A stretch of 64,000 nucleotides of DNA from Lactobacillus sp. (GCA_022483245.1 JAKVNR010000001.1:124001-188000); one strand, 5' to 3'; shown: positions 17,191-26,242, counted from the stretch's first letter. Program-made: numbers and translations. Notes: generated by a model from the sequence alone, not told the origin.

Positions 17191-18552
17191 TTGGCTACTA
17201 ATCAGATAATTACAAACTTGCTTGCAACACTAATTATCTTTATCTTTGCGGCTTTCTTTGTTGCTGCCGAATTTGCTTTAGTGCAAACTAGGCCAAGCCA
17301 GCTAGAAGATATGCTGGCTAGTGACAAGGGTAATAAAAAGAAAATCAAGCGCGCCCTGCATATGGTTCACAATTTGAACGAATATCTTTCGACGACGCAA
17401 GTCGGAACAACTCTAGTTGGGGCGATCTTAGGTTGGTTTGCAGCAGATACTTTTGCCGCCCTGCTAGCAAAACTGTTCAATTTAACACCGATGAACCCTT
17501 CTTTAGTAAAATCGGTGAGTGCGATTTTAGGCTTGATTCTGTTGACTTACTTAGAAGTCGTTGTCACTGAAATTGTCCCTAAAAATATCGCTATCGATAT
17601 GCCAGTGAAGATGTTAATGCTGATCGTTACGCCGCTGCAATGGTTCCACACACTGGTCTACCCATTTGTCTGGCTGCTGAACAGCAGTTCGAATGGTCTG
17701 CTAAAACTGTTAGGTTTTCAAGCAGCTGACGAAGAAAATCAGATTTATTCTCAGTCAGAAATTATTAAACTTTCGCGCAATGCCGTGCATGGCGGCTCAC
17801 TTGATAAAGAAGACCTAACTTATATGGAGCGGGCCTTTGAACTAAACGATAAGGTCGCTAAAGATATTATGACTGACCGGACGAGGCTGACAGTGCTTGA
17901 TGCGACCGATACAGTAGCGACAGCTTTGTCTATGTATTTGCGAGAAGGTTTTTCCCGTTTTCCCGTTGTGCGTGACAATGATAAAGATGATATCGTTGGC
18001 TATGTTTACGCTTATGATGTTATTCAGCAAAATGAAGAAAACGGCCATTTGCCAGTCACCCGGATTATTCGGGCAATTATAACTGTCCCAGAATCAATGC
18101 CGATTCAGGATATTCTGCACTTAATGATCAAAAAGCACACTCCGATTGTGCTAGTCGTTGATGAATATGGCGGCACTAGCGGGATTGTAACTGATAAAGA
18201 TATTTATGAAGAACTGTTTGGTTCGATTAAAGATGAAATTGATGATGTTTCAGACGAATACATTATCAAAGATGAAACAGGGCAGGTGCATGTTTCGGGT
18301 AAAACTACCCTGTATGACTTTGAGCGTTACTTCCACCACAAATTACTCGCCTTTCAAGACAGCGACATTATTACCATTGGTGGTTATATGATGGAGCATT
18401 ATCCAGATTTGCAAAAAGATCAAACCATCAATTTAGAAGGATTTGATTTTAAGTTGGTGACGATTGAACAAGGCTTTATGCGCTGGTTCATTGTGCAGCC
18501 GGCTAAGTCAAAAGCGGAAGAGGTCCCAAAGACAGAAGATAAAAACGCTTAG
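17191..18552 (+). CDS. DUF21/CBS/CorC membrane protein (hemolysin-like family)
   Basis: A 453-residue protein with an N-terminal CNNM/DUF21 membrane domain (about 1-190, with AEFALVQTRPSQLE and EIVPKNIAID), a CBS pair (about 210-335, MTDRTRLTVLD...DEYGGTSGIVTDKD) and a C-terminal CorC/HlyC domain. Relatives are linked to magnesium and cobalt transport. The start is a TTG at 17191 preceded by AAAGGCG. The 290-residue gene at 34565 has the same CBS and CorC parts without the membrane domain. Confidence 0.88.
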   Translation: MATNQIITNLLATLIIFIFAAFFVAAEFALVQTRPSQLEDMLASDKGNKKKIKRALHMVHNLNEYLSTTQVGTTLVGAILGWFAADTFAALLAKLFNLTPMNPSLVKSVSAILGLILLTYLEVVVTEIVPKNIAIDMPVKMLMLIVTPLQWFHTLVYPFVWLLNSSSNGLLKLLGFQAADEENQIYSQSEIIKLSRNAVHGGSLDKEDLTYMERAFELNDKVAKDIMTDRTRLTVLDATDTVATALSMYLREGFSRFPVVRDNDKDDIVGYVYAYDVIQQNEENGHLPVTRIIRAIITVPESMPIQDILHLMIKKHTPIVLVVDEYGGTSGIVTDKDIYEELFGSIKDEIDDVSDEYIIKDETGQVHVSGKTTLYDFERYFHHKLLAFQDSDIITIGGYMMEHYPDLQKDQTINLEGFDFKLVTIEQGFMRWFIVQPAKSKAEEVPKTEDKNA

Positions 18553-18571
18553 TCAGACTAAGCGTTTTTTT
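18541..18571 (+). terminator. Terminator overlapping the DUF21 gene stop
   Basis: AAAAACGCTTAGT / ACTAAGCGTTTTT, a 13-bp stem with loop CAG; the TAG stop codon is in the stem. Confidence 0.9.
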
Positions 18572-18583
18572 ACTAGTCAAAAA

Positions 18584-18592
18584 TGGTATAAT
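18584..18592 (+). promoter_or_regulatory. hpt: Extended -10 promoter of hpt
   Basis: TGGTATAAT is a perfect TG-N extended -10 (TATAAT at 18587-18592), 43 bp before the hpt start. No -35 is evident because the region is the terminator T run. Confidence 0.6.
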
Positions 18593-18634
18593 ACAGGTTA
18601 ATCTACGAAAATTTTACACAGAAAGGGCAAGAAA

Positions 18635-19207
18635 ATGGCAACAGGAGAAAATATCGAAGGCATTATTGATCACAAATTGTTTAGCGAGGACGACATTGAA
18701 GAAATGACGGATCGCTTGGGCAAGCAATTAACTAAGGATTATGCTGGTAAATTCCCAGTTGTTATTGGTGCCCTGAAAGGCGCAATTTACTTTTTAACGG
18801 CTTTAACGCCAAAAATTGATGTCAAAATGCAGCTGGATTTCTTGGATGTATCCAGTTACGGCAATGGTTTTTCATCTAGCGGCAATGTTAAATTGATCAC
18901 TGATATTACTTGCGATGTTAAAGACCGTGATGTTTTAATCGTGGAAGATATCGTTGATACTGGTCAAACTCTTAAATTCATGGAAGACTTGATGCGTGAG
19001 CGCGGTGCCAAGAGCGTTAAATGTTGTGCTATGCTGAATAAAACTGCGCGCCGGGTGGACGATGTCACGGTTGATTACTATGGCGCTCATGTACAAAATG
19101 AATTTGTTGTGGGTTTTGGCTTGGATTATTTAAACGCTTATCGAAACATTCCTTATGTTGGCGTGCTGAAGCAATCAGTCATCGATGCACACAAGGATGA
19201 AGAATAA
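18635..19207 (+). CDS. hpt: Hypoxanthine phosphoribosyltransferase
   Basis: This 190-residue enzyme converts hypoxanthine or guanine plus PRPP to IMP or GMP in purine salvage. The PRPP loop is VLIVEDIVDTGQTL near residue 102, the LKGAIYFL segment is the PPi loop near 47, and the C-terminus has the base-binding VGFGLDY. AAAGGGCAAGAAA precedes the ATG. In many Firmicutes hpt lies between tilS and ftsH; here it stands alone. Confidence 0.94.
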   Translation: MATGENIEGIIDHKLFSEDDIEEMTDRLGKQLTKDYAGKFPVVIGALKGAIYFLTALTPKIDVKMQLDFLDVSSYGNGFSSSGNVKLITDITCDVKDRDVLIVEDIVDTGQTLKFMEDLMRERGAKSVKCCAMLNKTARRVDDVTVDYYGAHVQNEFVVGFGLDYLNAYRNIPYVGVLKQSVIDAHKDEE

Positions 19208-19218
19208 TTTTGAGCAAT

Positions 19219-19247
19219 AAAAAAAGAGGCAGCTGTCTCTTTTTTTA
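19219..19247. terminator. Bidirectional terminator between hpt and the permease
   Basis: AGAGGCAG / CTGTCTCT (one G-T pair), with A run before and T run after, lies between convergent genes. Confidence 0.8.
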
Positions 19248-20549
19248 TTACTTGCGTTTTTGCATGATGTAGTACACTGGTAAGCCTAGCATGGTTAGCC
19301 CAATGCCAATCAATGATAAAACTGGTTGATTGATTAAAGTTGCAATTACGATAAACAGGCCGCCACCAATTGAGATGACTGGCACAATTGGATACCAAGG
19401 GACAATATATGGCCGGTTTAGTTTCGGCTCGCGCAATCGCAGGATAATGACGGCAATTGAAACCAGGGTAGTAAAGCCCCACATGACGAAAACTAACATA
19501 TCGGTTAGTAAGTCAAAAGTTCCCAGTAAGATCATGACTAAAGAGTTGCCTAAAATAATCAGAGCAGAAATTGTTGGAACCCCAGTGTTAACGTTGGTTT
19601 GTCCAATATGACCCGAAAAAGGCAGATCGCCGGCTTTAGCTAAAATATAAGGCACTCGAATACCAGCTAAGGTAAAGCCGTTAATTGCGCCGTAAACGGA
19701 AATTAAAATACCAACTGTCACTATTTTACCGCCGATTTTTCCAAATAATTTCATCGAGGCATAGAAGGCAGTATTTTGATTACCCATGATTTCCTTAAAT
19801 GGCAGGACAGTCATGAAAGTGTAATTCACTAAAATATAAATAATAGTGATAATGGTTAAACCAACAATAATTGCCCGTGAAAGGTTCTTTTCAGGGGATT
19901 TCACTTCACCTGCAATATTAGTGACTGAGATCCAGCCATCGTAGGCAAACAGTGCTGATAGGAGCGAGCTGGATAATGCCTGCCAGAAACTTTTGTGCGG
20001 CCCTGCCTGCAATGGAAAAACTGGTACGCCAATCTTATGGGAATTAAAGAGCCCCCAAATGACAATCAGTAAGAGGGGAATAAATTTTAAGACCGTAACA
20101 AAGGCCTGCACAGTTCCAGCAAATTTTGTTCCTAAAAAGTTGCTCAGCACGATAAAGCAGGCTAAACCTAAGGCTACCCAAGTGACTTTATTGCTGCTCC
20201 AACCAAATAAAGCTACAAATTGCTGAGCAAAGACCACGCTTAAGGCGCCAATATTTGCTGGGTAATAAATCAGCATTTGCGCCCAGCCGAATAAGAAGCC
20301 CCAAACACGTCCATAAGTATAGGAAATGTATTTAATCGTGCCGCCAGTGACAGGGAGGGCGGCTGCAATTTCAGAAACTGTGAGGCCGGAGGCAATGGAC
20401 AAGATGCCAGCCAGCAGCCAAACGAACAAGCTCATGGATGGGTGACCAGCCTGAGCGGTAATTGAACTTATTTTAAAAAATACGCCCCCGCCAATTACGG
20501 TCCCAACCACGGTAGCTAGGGCTTGTGAAAATGTAATCTGTCTTTTCAA
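19248..20549 (-). CDS. APC-family amino acid permease
   Basis: About 433 residues with twelve hydrophobic helices. The first helix has VGTVIGGGVFFKISS, the unwound substrate-binding segment of APC transporters, and the protein has the LAT/SteT look (SLLSALFAYDGWISVTNIAGEVKSPEKN). I start at the TTG at 20549 because GAGGAG is upstream; an ATG at 20582 lacks a site. It may exchange or import neutral amino acids, as SteT does for serine/threonine. Substrate is not certain. Confidence 0.85.
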   Translation of the reverse strand: MKRQITFSQALATVVGTVIGGGVFFKISSITAQAGHPSMSLFVWLLAGILSIASGLTVSEIAAALPVTGGTIKYISYTYGRVWGFLFGWAQMLIYYPANIGALSVVFAQQFVALFGWSSNKVTWVALGLACFIVLSNFLGTKFAGTVQAFVTVLKFIPLLLIVIWGLFNSHKIGVPVFPLQAGPHKSFWQALSSSLLSALFAYDGWISVTNIAGEVKSPEKNLSRAIIVGLTIITIIYILVNYTFMTVLPFKEIMGNQNTAFYASMKLFGKIGGKIVTVGILISVYGAINGFTLAGIRVPYILAKAGDLPFSGHIGQTNVNTGVPTISALIILGNSLVMILLGTFDLLTDMLVFVMWGFTTLVSIAVIILRLREPKLNRPYIVPWYPIVPVISIGGGLFIVIATLINQPVLSLIGIGLTMLGLPVYYIMQKRK

Positions 20550-20648
20550 AGCTTTGATTCTCCTCAAATTAACACCCACCATTATACAAAAAAAGAAAAG
20601 TTTAGCCTAAGGTTTATTTTTGCTAGAATATTGGCAGAGGTGTGGCTG

Positions 20649-21356
20649 ATGACAAGATACCGTCACCGGGCGACTTTGCCCGCTTTACTGATTTGCTTAT
20701 TGGTGGCTTTAGGGCTGCTGATTTTTGCCTGGCATCAGTGGCGCACGCGGACTACTTTGCCGTCCAGCAGCAATATGAGCACGATTGGGGTTGAACTGAC
20801 GCAAGAGCAGGGTTTTGTAGACCTGCAAGCTTTGAAAAAGCATGGGATTGATTTCGTTTATTTGCGCGGCACTCAAGGACGCTCATATTTTGATGACAAT
20901 TACGATTTGTATCGAGATAAGCTGCAAAGCGGCGTCATGCCATTTGGAACGGTGGTTCGCTTTAGTAATGAGTCAACTGTCGCCCAACAGCTGGCTTTTT
21001 TTAACAAAAAAATTGGACAGCAGGCGGGGCAACTCCCAGTTATGATTGTTCCGGCAGTTAACGACCGCTCGCCTAAATTCTTGCAAGCAATGGCAAAATT
21101 TGCGGCAGCGCTGCAAAAGCAGGGACAAGCGGTGGTCGTGAGCGATGTTTGCCCTGCTAAATACTTAACTAAAAGTACGCAACGCCTCCTAACTGGCGCG
21201 CAAGCTAATAACTCATCCAGCCGTTATACTTTTTGGCGTTATACCGAACAAGGACGGGTAAAAGATGTTGACCAATTAGCTGGTAAAACTACTATGTTTG
21301 CCTATTTAGGCAGTAGTGGCAGTTTTTCACGGTTATATGAACAGAATTTAAATTAG
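20649..21356 (+). CDS. Membrane-anchored GH25-like protein with degenerate active site
   Basis: The 235-residue protein has an uncleaved-looking N-terminal membrane helix (about 9-30) and an extracellular domain with the GH25 lysozyme layout. GH25 enzymes normally have Asp in an early DVS-type motif, a DxE motif after LP, and a TEG-type loop. Here these read IGVELTQEQG, LPVMIVPAVND and LRGTQGRSY, so the acidic residues are replaced. The fold is likely kept, with binding rather than cleavage as a reasonable inference. AGAGG precedes the ATG at 20649. It is followed 8 bp later by the helicase gene. Confidence 0.65.
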   Translation: MTRYRHRATLPALLICLLVALGLLIFAWHQWRTRTTLPSSSNMSTIGVELTQEQGFVDLQALKKHGIDFVYLRGTQGRSYFDDNYDLYRDKLQSGVMPFGTVVRFSNESTVAQQLAFFNKKIGQQAGQLPVMIVPAVNDRSPKFLQAMAKFAAALQKQGQAVVVSDVCPAKYLTKSTQRLLTGAQANNSSSRYTFWRYTEQGRVKDVDQLAGKTTMFAYLGSSGSFSRLYEQNLN

Positions 21357-21364
21357 GTGACAGC

Positions 21365-22567
21365 ATGTATGAAGAAACGATTTTAAAGCAGCTGCATGAG
21401 CAGGGACTGCATCAACCAGCGCTAATTCAAGCGAAAACTTACCAGCCGATCAAAGATGGTGAAAATTTACTCGCATTGGCTAAAACCGGAACTGGTAAAA
21501 CACTGGCTTATGCTTTGCCGGTGCTTGAGCGAATTAAGAAAATTGGTGGCCAAGCAGTAATTTTTGAGCCGACCGCTGAATTAGCCGTGCAGGTGAGTGA
21601 TGTTATCATGCCATTTGCTAAGGCTCTAGGCTTAAAAACTTTAGGGCTGATTGGCAGCGGCAACCGGCAGCGGCAATTGCAGAAGCTGCGTGAGCGCCGG
21701 CCAGCAATTTTGGTGGCTACGCCCGGACGCTTTTTTGATATTTTGTCGACAGGAAAATTGCAAGCTGCTAACTTGCGGAGTTTAGTGATTGACGAGCCAG
21801 ATGATGTTTTAGAATTTCAAAACTTAGACTTATTCCAAAGTTTAAGCAGGCAGCTGCCAGTTTTATGTCAGGTTTTGCTCTTTGGTGCGACTATGTCAAC
21901 ATCTGTTGCCCGCTGTGAAACGGTCTTCAGCCGCAAATTTTTGCAAATTGATGTACGCGCTGAGCAAGAATTAAAATTGCACCATGAATTCTTGCAAGTC
22001 GATAACGCGCATAAATTAGACTTTTTGCAAAGATTGACCAGGTCAAAGCATTTTAAGGGGATTGTTTTCTTCAATAATAACCGCCGGTTAGAGCATTTCG
22101 CTGGTATTCTGGGTCATACCAAACTCCGTTTTGCGGTCCTAGGGACTAAGATGAGTTCACAAGCTAGACAGCAAGCAAGGCGGCGGTTTATTAAGAGCGA
22201 AGTTAAACTGCTGCTGGCAACTGATTTAGCTGCCCGTGGATTAGACTTGCCGGGAGTGACGGACGTTGTTAATTTTGACCTGCCGGCTAATCAAGCGGAC
22301 TACCTGCACCGAGCTGGCCGGACTGGCCGGATGGGCAAGCCGGGTTTTGTGATCACCTTAGGCGATGACCACGATGCGCGTTCGCTGCGGCAATTAGTTG
22401 GGGATGAGATAAAAATTGAGCGTGTTTACTTTGGTAAAAGCGGCCTGACTACGAAGGCTCCGCAAGCAAAAGTAGAACCAGCGCCAAAACCTAATCATAA
22501 AAAACATCGCCAGCGCCGGCAGCGCAATAAAGGCTACCACCCGCAAAAATGGAGAAAGGAAAATTAA
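21365..22567 (+). CDS. DExD-box RNA helicase (DEPD variant)
   Basis: A 400-residue ATP-dependent RNA helicase. Motifs in order: Q-motif QPALIQAKTYQPI, Walker A AKTGTGKT near residue 40, PTAELA, TPGRFFD, then VIDEPDDVL as motif II, FGATMS as motif III, and ATDLAARGLDLPGV plus HRAGRTGRMG for V and VI. Motif II is DEPD rather than DEAD and motif III GAT rather than SAT. The C-terminus is a basic tail (KKHRQRRQRNKGYHPQKW) that likely binds RNA. The stop overlaps the next start (TAATG). Confidence 0.88.
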   Translation: MYEETILKQLHEQGLHQPALIQAKTYQPIKDGENLLALAKTGTGKTLAYALPVLERIKKIGGQAVIFEPTAELAVQVSDVIMPFAKALGLKTLGLIGSGNRQRQLQKLRERRPAILVATPGRFFDILSTGKLQAANLRSLVIDEPDDVLEFQNLDLFQSLSRQLPVLCQVLLFGATMSTSVARCETVFSRKFLQIDVRAEQELKLHHEFLQVDNAHKLDFLQRLTRSKHFKGIVFFNNNRRLEHFAGILGHTKLRFAVLGTKMSSQARQQARRRFIKSEVKLLLATDLAARGLDLPGVTDVVNFDLPANQADYLHRAGRTGRMGKPGFVITLGDDHDARSLRQLVGDEIKIERVYFGKSGLTTKAPQAKVEPAPKPNHKKHRQRRQRNKGYHPQKWRKEN

Positions 22568-23892
22568 TGGAAGGATTTGTCCGCTGGCTACGCCGCTATG
22601 TGCTGCCTTGGGCTGGTCAAATTGGCCGCATCGGCTGGTTGACAGCGCTACGTGACGCGTTTGTTTCAACTTTGCCAATCAATATTGCCGGTTCGATCGC
22701 GGTTTTAATCGTCAGTTTGGTTCGTGCGGCCGGCACGCAATTGCATTGGACTGCCTTTGTTTTTGCGATGTCGCCGCTAGTGGGGATTGCGAATATCGTT
22801 TGGCAAGGGACTTTTAAGCTGTTTGCTTTGTTTTTTGCTTTTGCTTGGGGATATCAATTAGCAAAAACTTATGAAGTGCCAGCTTTGCCAGCAGCGACCG
22901 TAGCAGTTGCCTCCTTTGCAATGAGCATCGCCAACTTAACGAAAATAAAAGTTGGGGGCCAGCTGATCACGATTAAGCATGCGTTTAATATTAATCAGCT
23001 GTCGACGACTGGTTTGTTTACAGCTATTCTCTTTGGCGGTTTAGGTACCCTAATTTTTATTTTGGCTTGGAAAGGGAAGCTGCAAATTCATTTTCGCTCG
23101 CAGTTGCCGCGGGCCGAATACTATGCGTTTGCAAGCTTGCCTGGTGCCTTAATTGCTATCGGTAGCGTTGGCGTTGTTAATTATTTATTCCAAATCATCA
23201 CCGGCGACTATTTCGGCGATTGGCTGCTTAAATCAATTCAGGCGCCACTAGTTAAATTAGGACAGGGTTTTGGACCAGTCTTATTGATTACTTTTTTAGT
23301 CCAAGTGCTTTGGTTCTTTGGTTTAAATGGCGGCAGCGTGCTAGCACCAGTGATCGAATCAATTTGGCTAACGCCAGAGAACATTAATGTCATGGCGGCC
23401 AAAAATGGACAAGCTGTTCCGTATGCTTGGACGCGCAATTCATTTGACGTGTTTGTGTGGTTTGGCGGAGCTGGCGGGACATTAGTGTTAGTAATTGCAA
23501 TTTTATGTCTCTCCAAACGAACTGATTTTAGAAGTTTGGCTAAAATTGCGCTAGCGCCAAGCGTTTTCAATATTAATGAACCAGTTATGTTTGGACTGCC
23601 GATTATTTTGAATACAGCCTATGTCATTCCGTTTATTTTTGCACCGCTAGTCAATGTTACGATTGCTTACTGGGCGACCCAACTCGGGTGGGTTAATCCT
23701 GTGCAAATTGTCGTCCCAGCTGTGATGCCGCCAATTTTAAATTCATTCTTGGCTACAAACTATGATTGGCGGGCAATTGTCTTGACGATTGTTAATATGG
23801 CGGTGGCTTTTGTGATTTGGCTGCCGTTTGTGATTGCGGCTGACAAGTTGGCCGATCAAGAACAAACTGATGCAGATGGCCTGCATTTTTAA
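22567..23892 (+). CDS. PTS transporter EIIC subunit, cellobiose/lactose family
   Basis: A 441-residue membrane protein of the PTS Lac family EIIC (CelB/LicC): LRDAFVSTLPINIAGSI at the N-terminus, FGLNGGSVLAPV near 265 and APSVFNINEPVMFGLPIILN near 335, the last carrying the conserved NEP substrate/phosphoryl motif. It would move a beta-glucoside, lactose or diacetylchitobiose and needs EIIA and EIIB subunits, neither of which is nearby. AGAAAGGAAAATTA precedes the ATG, which overlaps the helicase stop. Specificity is unknown. Confidence 0.88.
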   Translation: MEGFVRWLRRYVLPWAGQIGRIGWLTALRDAFVSTLPINIAGSIAVLIVSLVRAAGTQLHWTAFVFAMSPLVGIANIVWQGTFKLFALFFAFAWGYQLAKTYEVPALPAATVAVASFAMSIANLTKIKVGGQLITIKHAFNINQLSTTGLFTAILFGGLGTLIFILAWKGKLQIHFRSQLPRAEYYAFASLPGALIAIGSVGVVNYLFQIITGDYFGDWLLKSIQAPLVKLGQGFGPVLLITFLVQVLWFFGLNGGSVLAPVIESIWLTPENINVMAAKNGQAVPYAWTRNSFDVFVWFGGAGGTLVLVIAILCLSKRTDFRSLAKIALAPSVFNINEPVMFGLPIILNTAYVIPFIFAPLVNVTIAYWATQLGWVNPVQIVVPAVMPPILNSFLATNYDWRAIVLTIVNMAVAFVIWLPFVIAADKLADQEQTDADGLHF

Positions 23893-23935
23893 GCTAGGCG
23901 AGCCCATACTAATTATGGTAAAGTAAACCTAGTTT

Positions 23936-24009
23936 GACTTCGTAGCTCAGCTGGATAGAGCGACTGTCTCCTAAACAGTAGGTCGTGGGTTCGAATCTCA
24001 CCGGGGTCA
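23936..24009 (+). tRNA. tRNA-Arg (anticodon CCT)
   Basis: The cloverleaf folds by eye: acceptor GACTTCG pairing with CGGGGTC (two G-T pairs), D-arm AGCTCAGCTGGATAGAGC, anticodon stem ACTGT/ACAGT with loop CTCCTAA giving anticodon CCT (codon AGG), and T-arm GTGGG-TTCGAAT-CTCAC. The discriminator is A and no CCA is encoded. It lies between the EIIC gene and wecB. Confidence 0.95.
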
Positions 24010-24037
24010 TATTTTGAATAAAAAGGGAGAAGCAACA

Positions 24038-25171
24038 ATGCCAATTAAAGTCATGGCCGTTTTTGGAACGCGGCCTGAAGCAATTAAAATGGCACCCTTG
24101 GTGCTGAAGCTGCAAGCAGACCCACGCTTTGAAGAAGTTACGGTTGTTTCGGCACAGCACCGCGAGATGCTGGACCAGGTCTTGGATATTTTTAAAATTA
24201 AGCCAGACTATGATTTCAATATCATGCACAAAAATCAAACTTTGGCTGAAATCACCACGAAAGTGATGATTGACCTCGAGCGGGTCATTCAAAAGGAAAA
24301 ACCTGATATTGTGCTGGTTCATGGTGATACGACCACTTCGTTTGCGGCAGGTCTGGCTACTTTTTACGAACAAACTACCCTTGGCCACGTAGAAGCTGGT
24401 TTGCGGACTTGGAACAAATATTCACCATTCCCAGAGGAAATGAATCGTCAACTGACCGACGTTTTAAGCGACCTCTACTTTGCTCCAACCGAGCTTAGTA
24501 AACAAAATCTGCTGAAAGAAGATCACCCGGCTGAGCATATCTTTATTACTGGTAACACCGCCATTGATGCTTTGCACGAAACAGTACAAAAAGATTACCA
24601 TCACGCTGTGCTGGATGAAATTAAACCTGGGCACAAGATGATTTTGGTGACTATGCACCGGCGCGAAAATCAAGGTGAACCAATGCGGCGCGTCTTTAAG
24701 GTGATGAAGCAGGTTGTTGACAGTCATGACGATGTAGAAATTATTTATCCTGTTCACCTGTCTCCACGCGTACAAGAAGCTGCTAATGATGTGCTGGGCG
24801 GCGATCCGCGTATTCACTTGATTAAGCCGCTGGATGTGGTTGATTTCCACAATTTAGCTAAGCGTTCTTACTTCATTATGACTGACTCAGGCGGCGTGCA
24901 AGAAGAAGCCCCATCACTGGGCAAACCGGTTCTAGTTTTGCGGGATGCGACCGAGCGACCAGAAGGCGTTAAAGCTGGTACCTTAAAAGTTGTTGGTACG
25001 CAAGTTGATAAAGTCAGAACGGAAATGCTTCGGCTGCTTGAAGATCCAGCTGCTTACAAGCAAATGGCTGAGGCTAAAAACCCATATGGCGATGGACATG
25101 CGTCTGATCGAATTATGGATGCAATTGCTTATTGGTTTAAACAAGGCGATCGTCCGCAAGATTTTGAGTAA
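24038..25171 (+). CDS. wecB: UDP-N-acetylglucosamine 2-epimerase
   Basis: This 377-residue enzyme makes UDP-ManNAc from UDP-GlcNAc, used for teichoic acid linkage units or capsule. The N-terminus VMAVFGTRPEAIKMAPLV, the HGDTTTSFA motif, the catalytic VEAGLRTWNKYSPFPEEMNR stretch and the C-terminal TDSGGVQEEAPSLGKPVLVLRDATERPE are all typical. I use the ATG at 24038 (AAAGGGAGAAGCAACA upstream). tagO/wecA at 63497 is a functional partner in wall polymer synthesis. Confidence 0.95.
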   Translation: MPIKVMAVFGTRPEAIKMAPLVLKLQADPRFEEVTVVSAQHREMLDQVLDIFKIKPDYDFNIMHKNQTLAEITTKVMIDLERVIQKEKPDIVLVHGDTTTSFAAGLATFYEQTTLGHVEAGLRTWNKYSPFPEEMNRQLTDVLSDLYFAPTELSKQNLLKEDHPAEHIFITGNTAIDALHETVQKDYHHAVLDEIKPGHKMILVTMHRRENQGEPMRRVFKVMKQVVDSHDDVEIIYPVHLSPRVQEAANDVLGGDPRIHLIKPLDVVDFHNLAKRSYFIMTDSGGVQEEAPSLGKPVLVLRDATERPEGVKAGTLKVVGTQVDKVRTEMLRLLEDPAAYKQMAEAKNPYGDGHASDRIMDAIAYWFKQGDRPQDFE

Positions 25172-25191
25172 AAACTGCTTTTTAACCATAA

Positions 25192-25227
25192 AAATACCGC
25201 TAAGCAATGAATTTGCTTAACGGTTAT
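25192..25227. terminator. Terminator between wecB and gtrA
   Basis: AATACCGCTAAGCA faces TGCTTAACGGTTATT across a short loop, one mismatch and one bulge, with a T run. It serves convergent genes. Confidence 0.75.
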
Positions 25228-25721
25228 TTTTTACGACGTTTGGAATCGATCCGATGCGGATGATTATGCTTTTGGAAAACTGATTTGGTGGTCAAATAGT
25301 TGAAGATACCGACTAAGCATTGGTCGATGATTTTGACAATTATACTTGGCCAATGCAGCCAAGACATGCCGACAACCATGATCAGGTTGTCAGGAATCAG
25401 ACTGAGCAGCCGGTAGAGCATGAATAGACCTAGTTGATAAATAAGCCCGTGCCGCTTGTCTAAGTTTTCCGTAAAGACAAATTTTTTGTTAACGAAAAAC
25501 GAAAAGACATTGGAAATGATAAAGGCCACCGTATTGTCGATGATGATGGCTGAGTGCATCCAATCATGTAAAATAATAAAAGCAGCGGTATTAACCAAGG
25601 CTGCTAAAAAACCACCAACGACATAGGAATAAAAACTGCGGTGCCTTGCCACTAATTTTTTGCCAAGAGCACGAAGCTGCTCACGATCGGCCGCCTGTTC
25701 ACGGCGCTTTGTTTTACCCAT
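25224..25721 (-). CDS. GtrA-like membrane protein
   Basis: This 165-residue protein has four hydrophobic helices flanked by basic ends and the GtrA-family motif FIISNVFSFFVNKKFVF near the middle of the second helix region. GtrA proteins are thought to flip or help flip lipid-linked sugars used for O-antigen, teichoic acid or arabinogalactan decoration. It overlaps the upstream flavodoxin gene by 8 bp (ATGGGTAA), so the two are translationally coupled. Confidence 0.85.
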   Translation of the reverse strand: MGKTKRREQAADREQLRALGKKLVARHRSFYSYVVGGFLAALVNTAAFIILHDWMHSAIIIDNTVAFIISNVFSFFVNKKFVFTENLDKRHGLIYQLGLFMLYRLLSLIPDNLIMVVGMSWLHWPSIIVKIIDQCLVGIFNYLTTKSVFQKHNHPHRIDSKRRKK

Positions 25722-26160
25722 TTAATTGTGCAGCGATTTTTGCGGCTGTTTGATCTAATAAATCCATGTCTTCATCGCTAACTGCGTTTTCAATTTTAAT
25801 GGGGCTAGCGATTTCTTGGGCACCGACTGCTAGAAAGGCTTTTTCCATGTCATCGACTGTTTCACAGTAATGGTCTTTGTACGATTTGTCGCCTGATCCC
25901 ATGACAAAAAAGTGTTTGCCGGTTAAATCCAGTTCTTTTAATTGCTCATAAAAATCTGCGACCTCATCAGTCATGACGCCTTCGCCGTAAGTATAAGTTA
26001 CAAAGACGCAAAGGTCAGCTGCTTCATAAGCTGCAGCATCCGCAAAACTAACATCAGTGCTTTCAACTTCGAAACCAGCATCGGTCAAATCATCGCTAAA
26101 AATTTCGGCCATGTCTTCGTCATTGCCGGTCATACTAGCATAGACAATTTGCACTTTCAT
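25714..26160 (-). CDS. Flavodoxin
   Basis: This 148-residue protein begins KVQIVYASMTGNDEDMAE, an FMN phosphate-binding loop, and has the flavin-ring loops TYTYGEGVM near 60 and GSGDKSYKDHYC near 95, all typical of short-chain flavodoxins. It carries one or two electrons as FMN. AGGAG lies 8 bp before the ATG. It is followed by gtrA in an overlap. Confidence 0.9.
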   Translation of the reverse strand: MKVQIVYASMTGNDEDMAEIFSDDLTDAGFEVESTDVSFADAAAYEAADLCVFVTYTYGEGVMTDEVADFYEQLKELDLTGKHFFVMGSGDKSYKDHYCETVDDMEKAFLAVGAQEIASPIKIENAVSDEDMDLLDQTAAKIAAQLNG

Positions 26161-26221
26161 TTTGATTGCTCCTATCGTTTGCAGTTTAGTATATTTATTA
26201 TAGCAAAATTGATAAAAAGAT

Positions 26222-26242
26222 ACTTTTGTTCAAGCCAAAAGT
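26222..26242. promoter_or_regulatory. Inverted repeat between flavodoxin and map
   Basis: ACTTTTG and CAAAAGT are separated by 7 nt, in the 115-bp gap between the divergent flavodoxin and map genes. It could be an operator; no regulator is known. Confidence 0.3.

Noticed and set aside
18541-18571. CRISPR or repeat-type palindromes at gene ends
   Set aside because: The many perfect palindromes are each different, end in T runs and lie after stop codons, so they are terminators.
23893-24037. Integration site of a mobile element at tRNA-Arg
   Set aside because: No integrase, repeat of the tRNA 3' end or composition change follows; wecB begins 29 bp later.
26222-26242. Inverted repeat as a Rex or flavodoxin-regulator site
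   Set aside because: It does not match the Rex or Fur consensus; kept only as an unassigned repeat.
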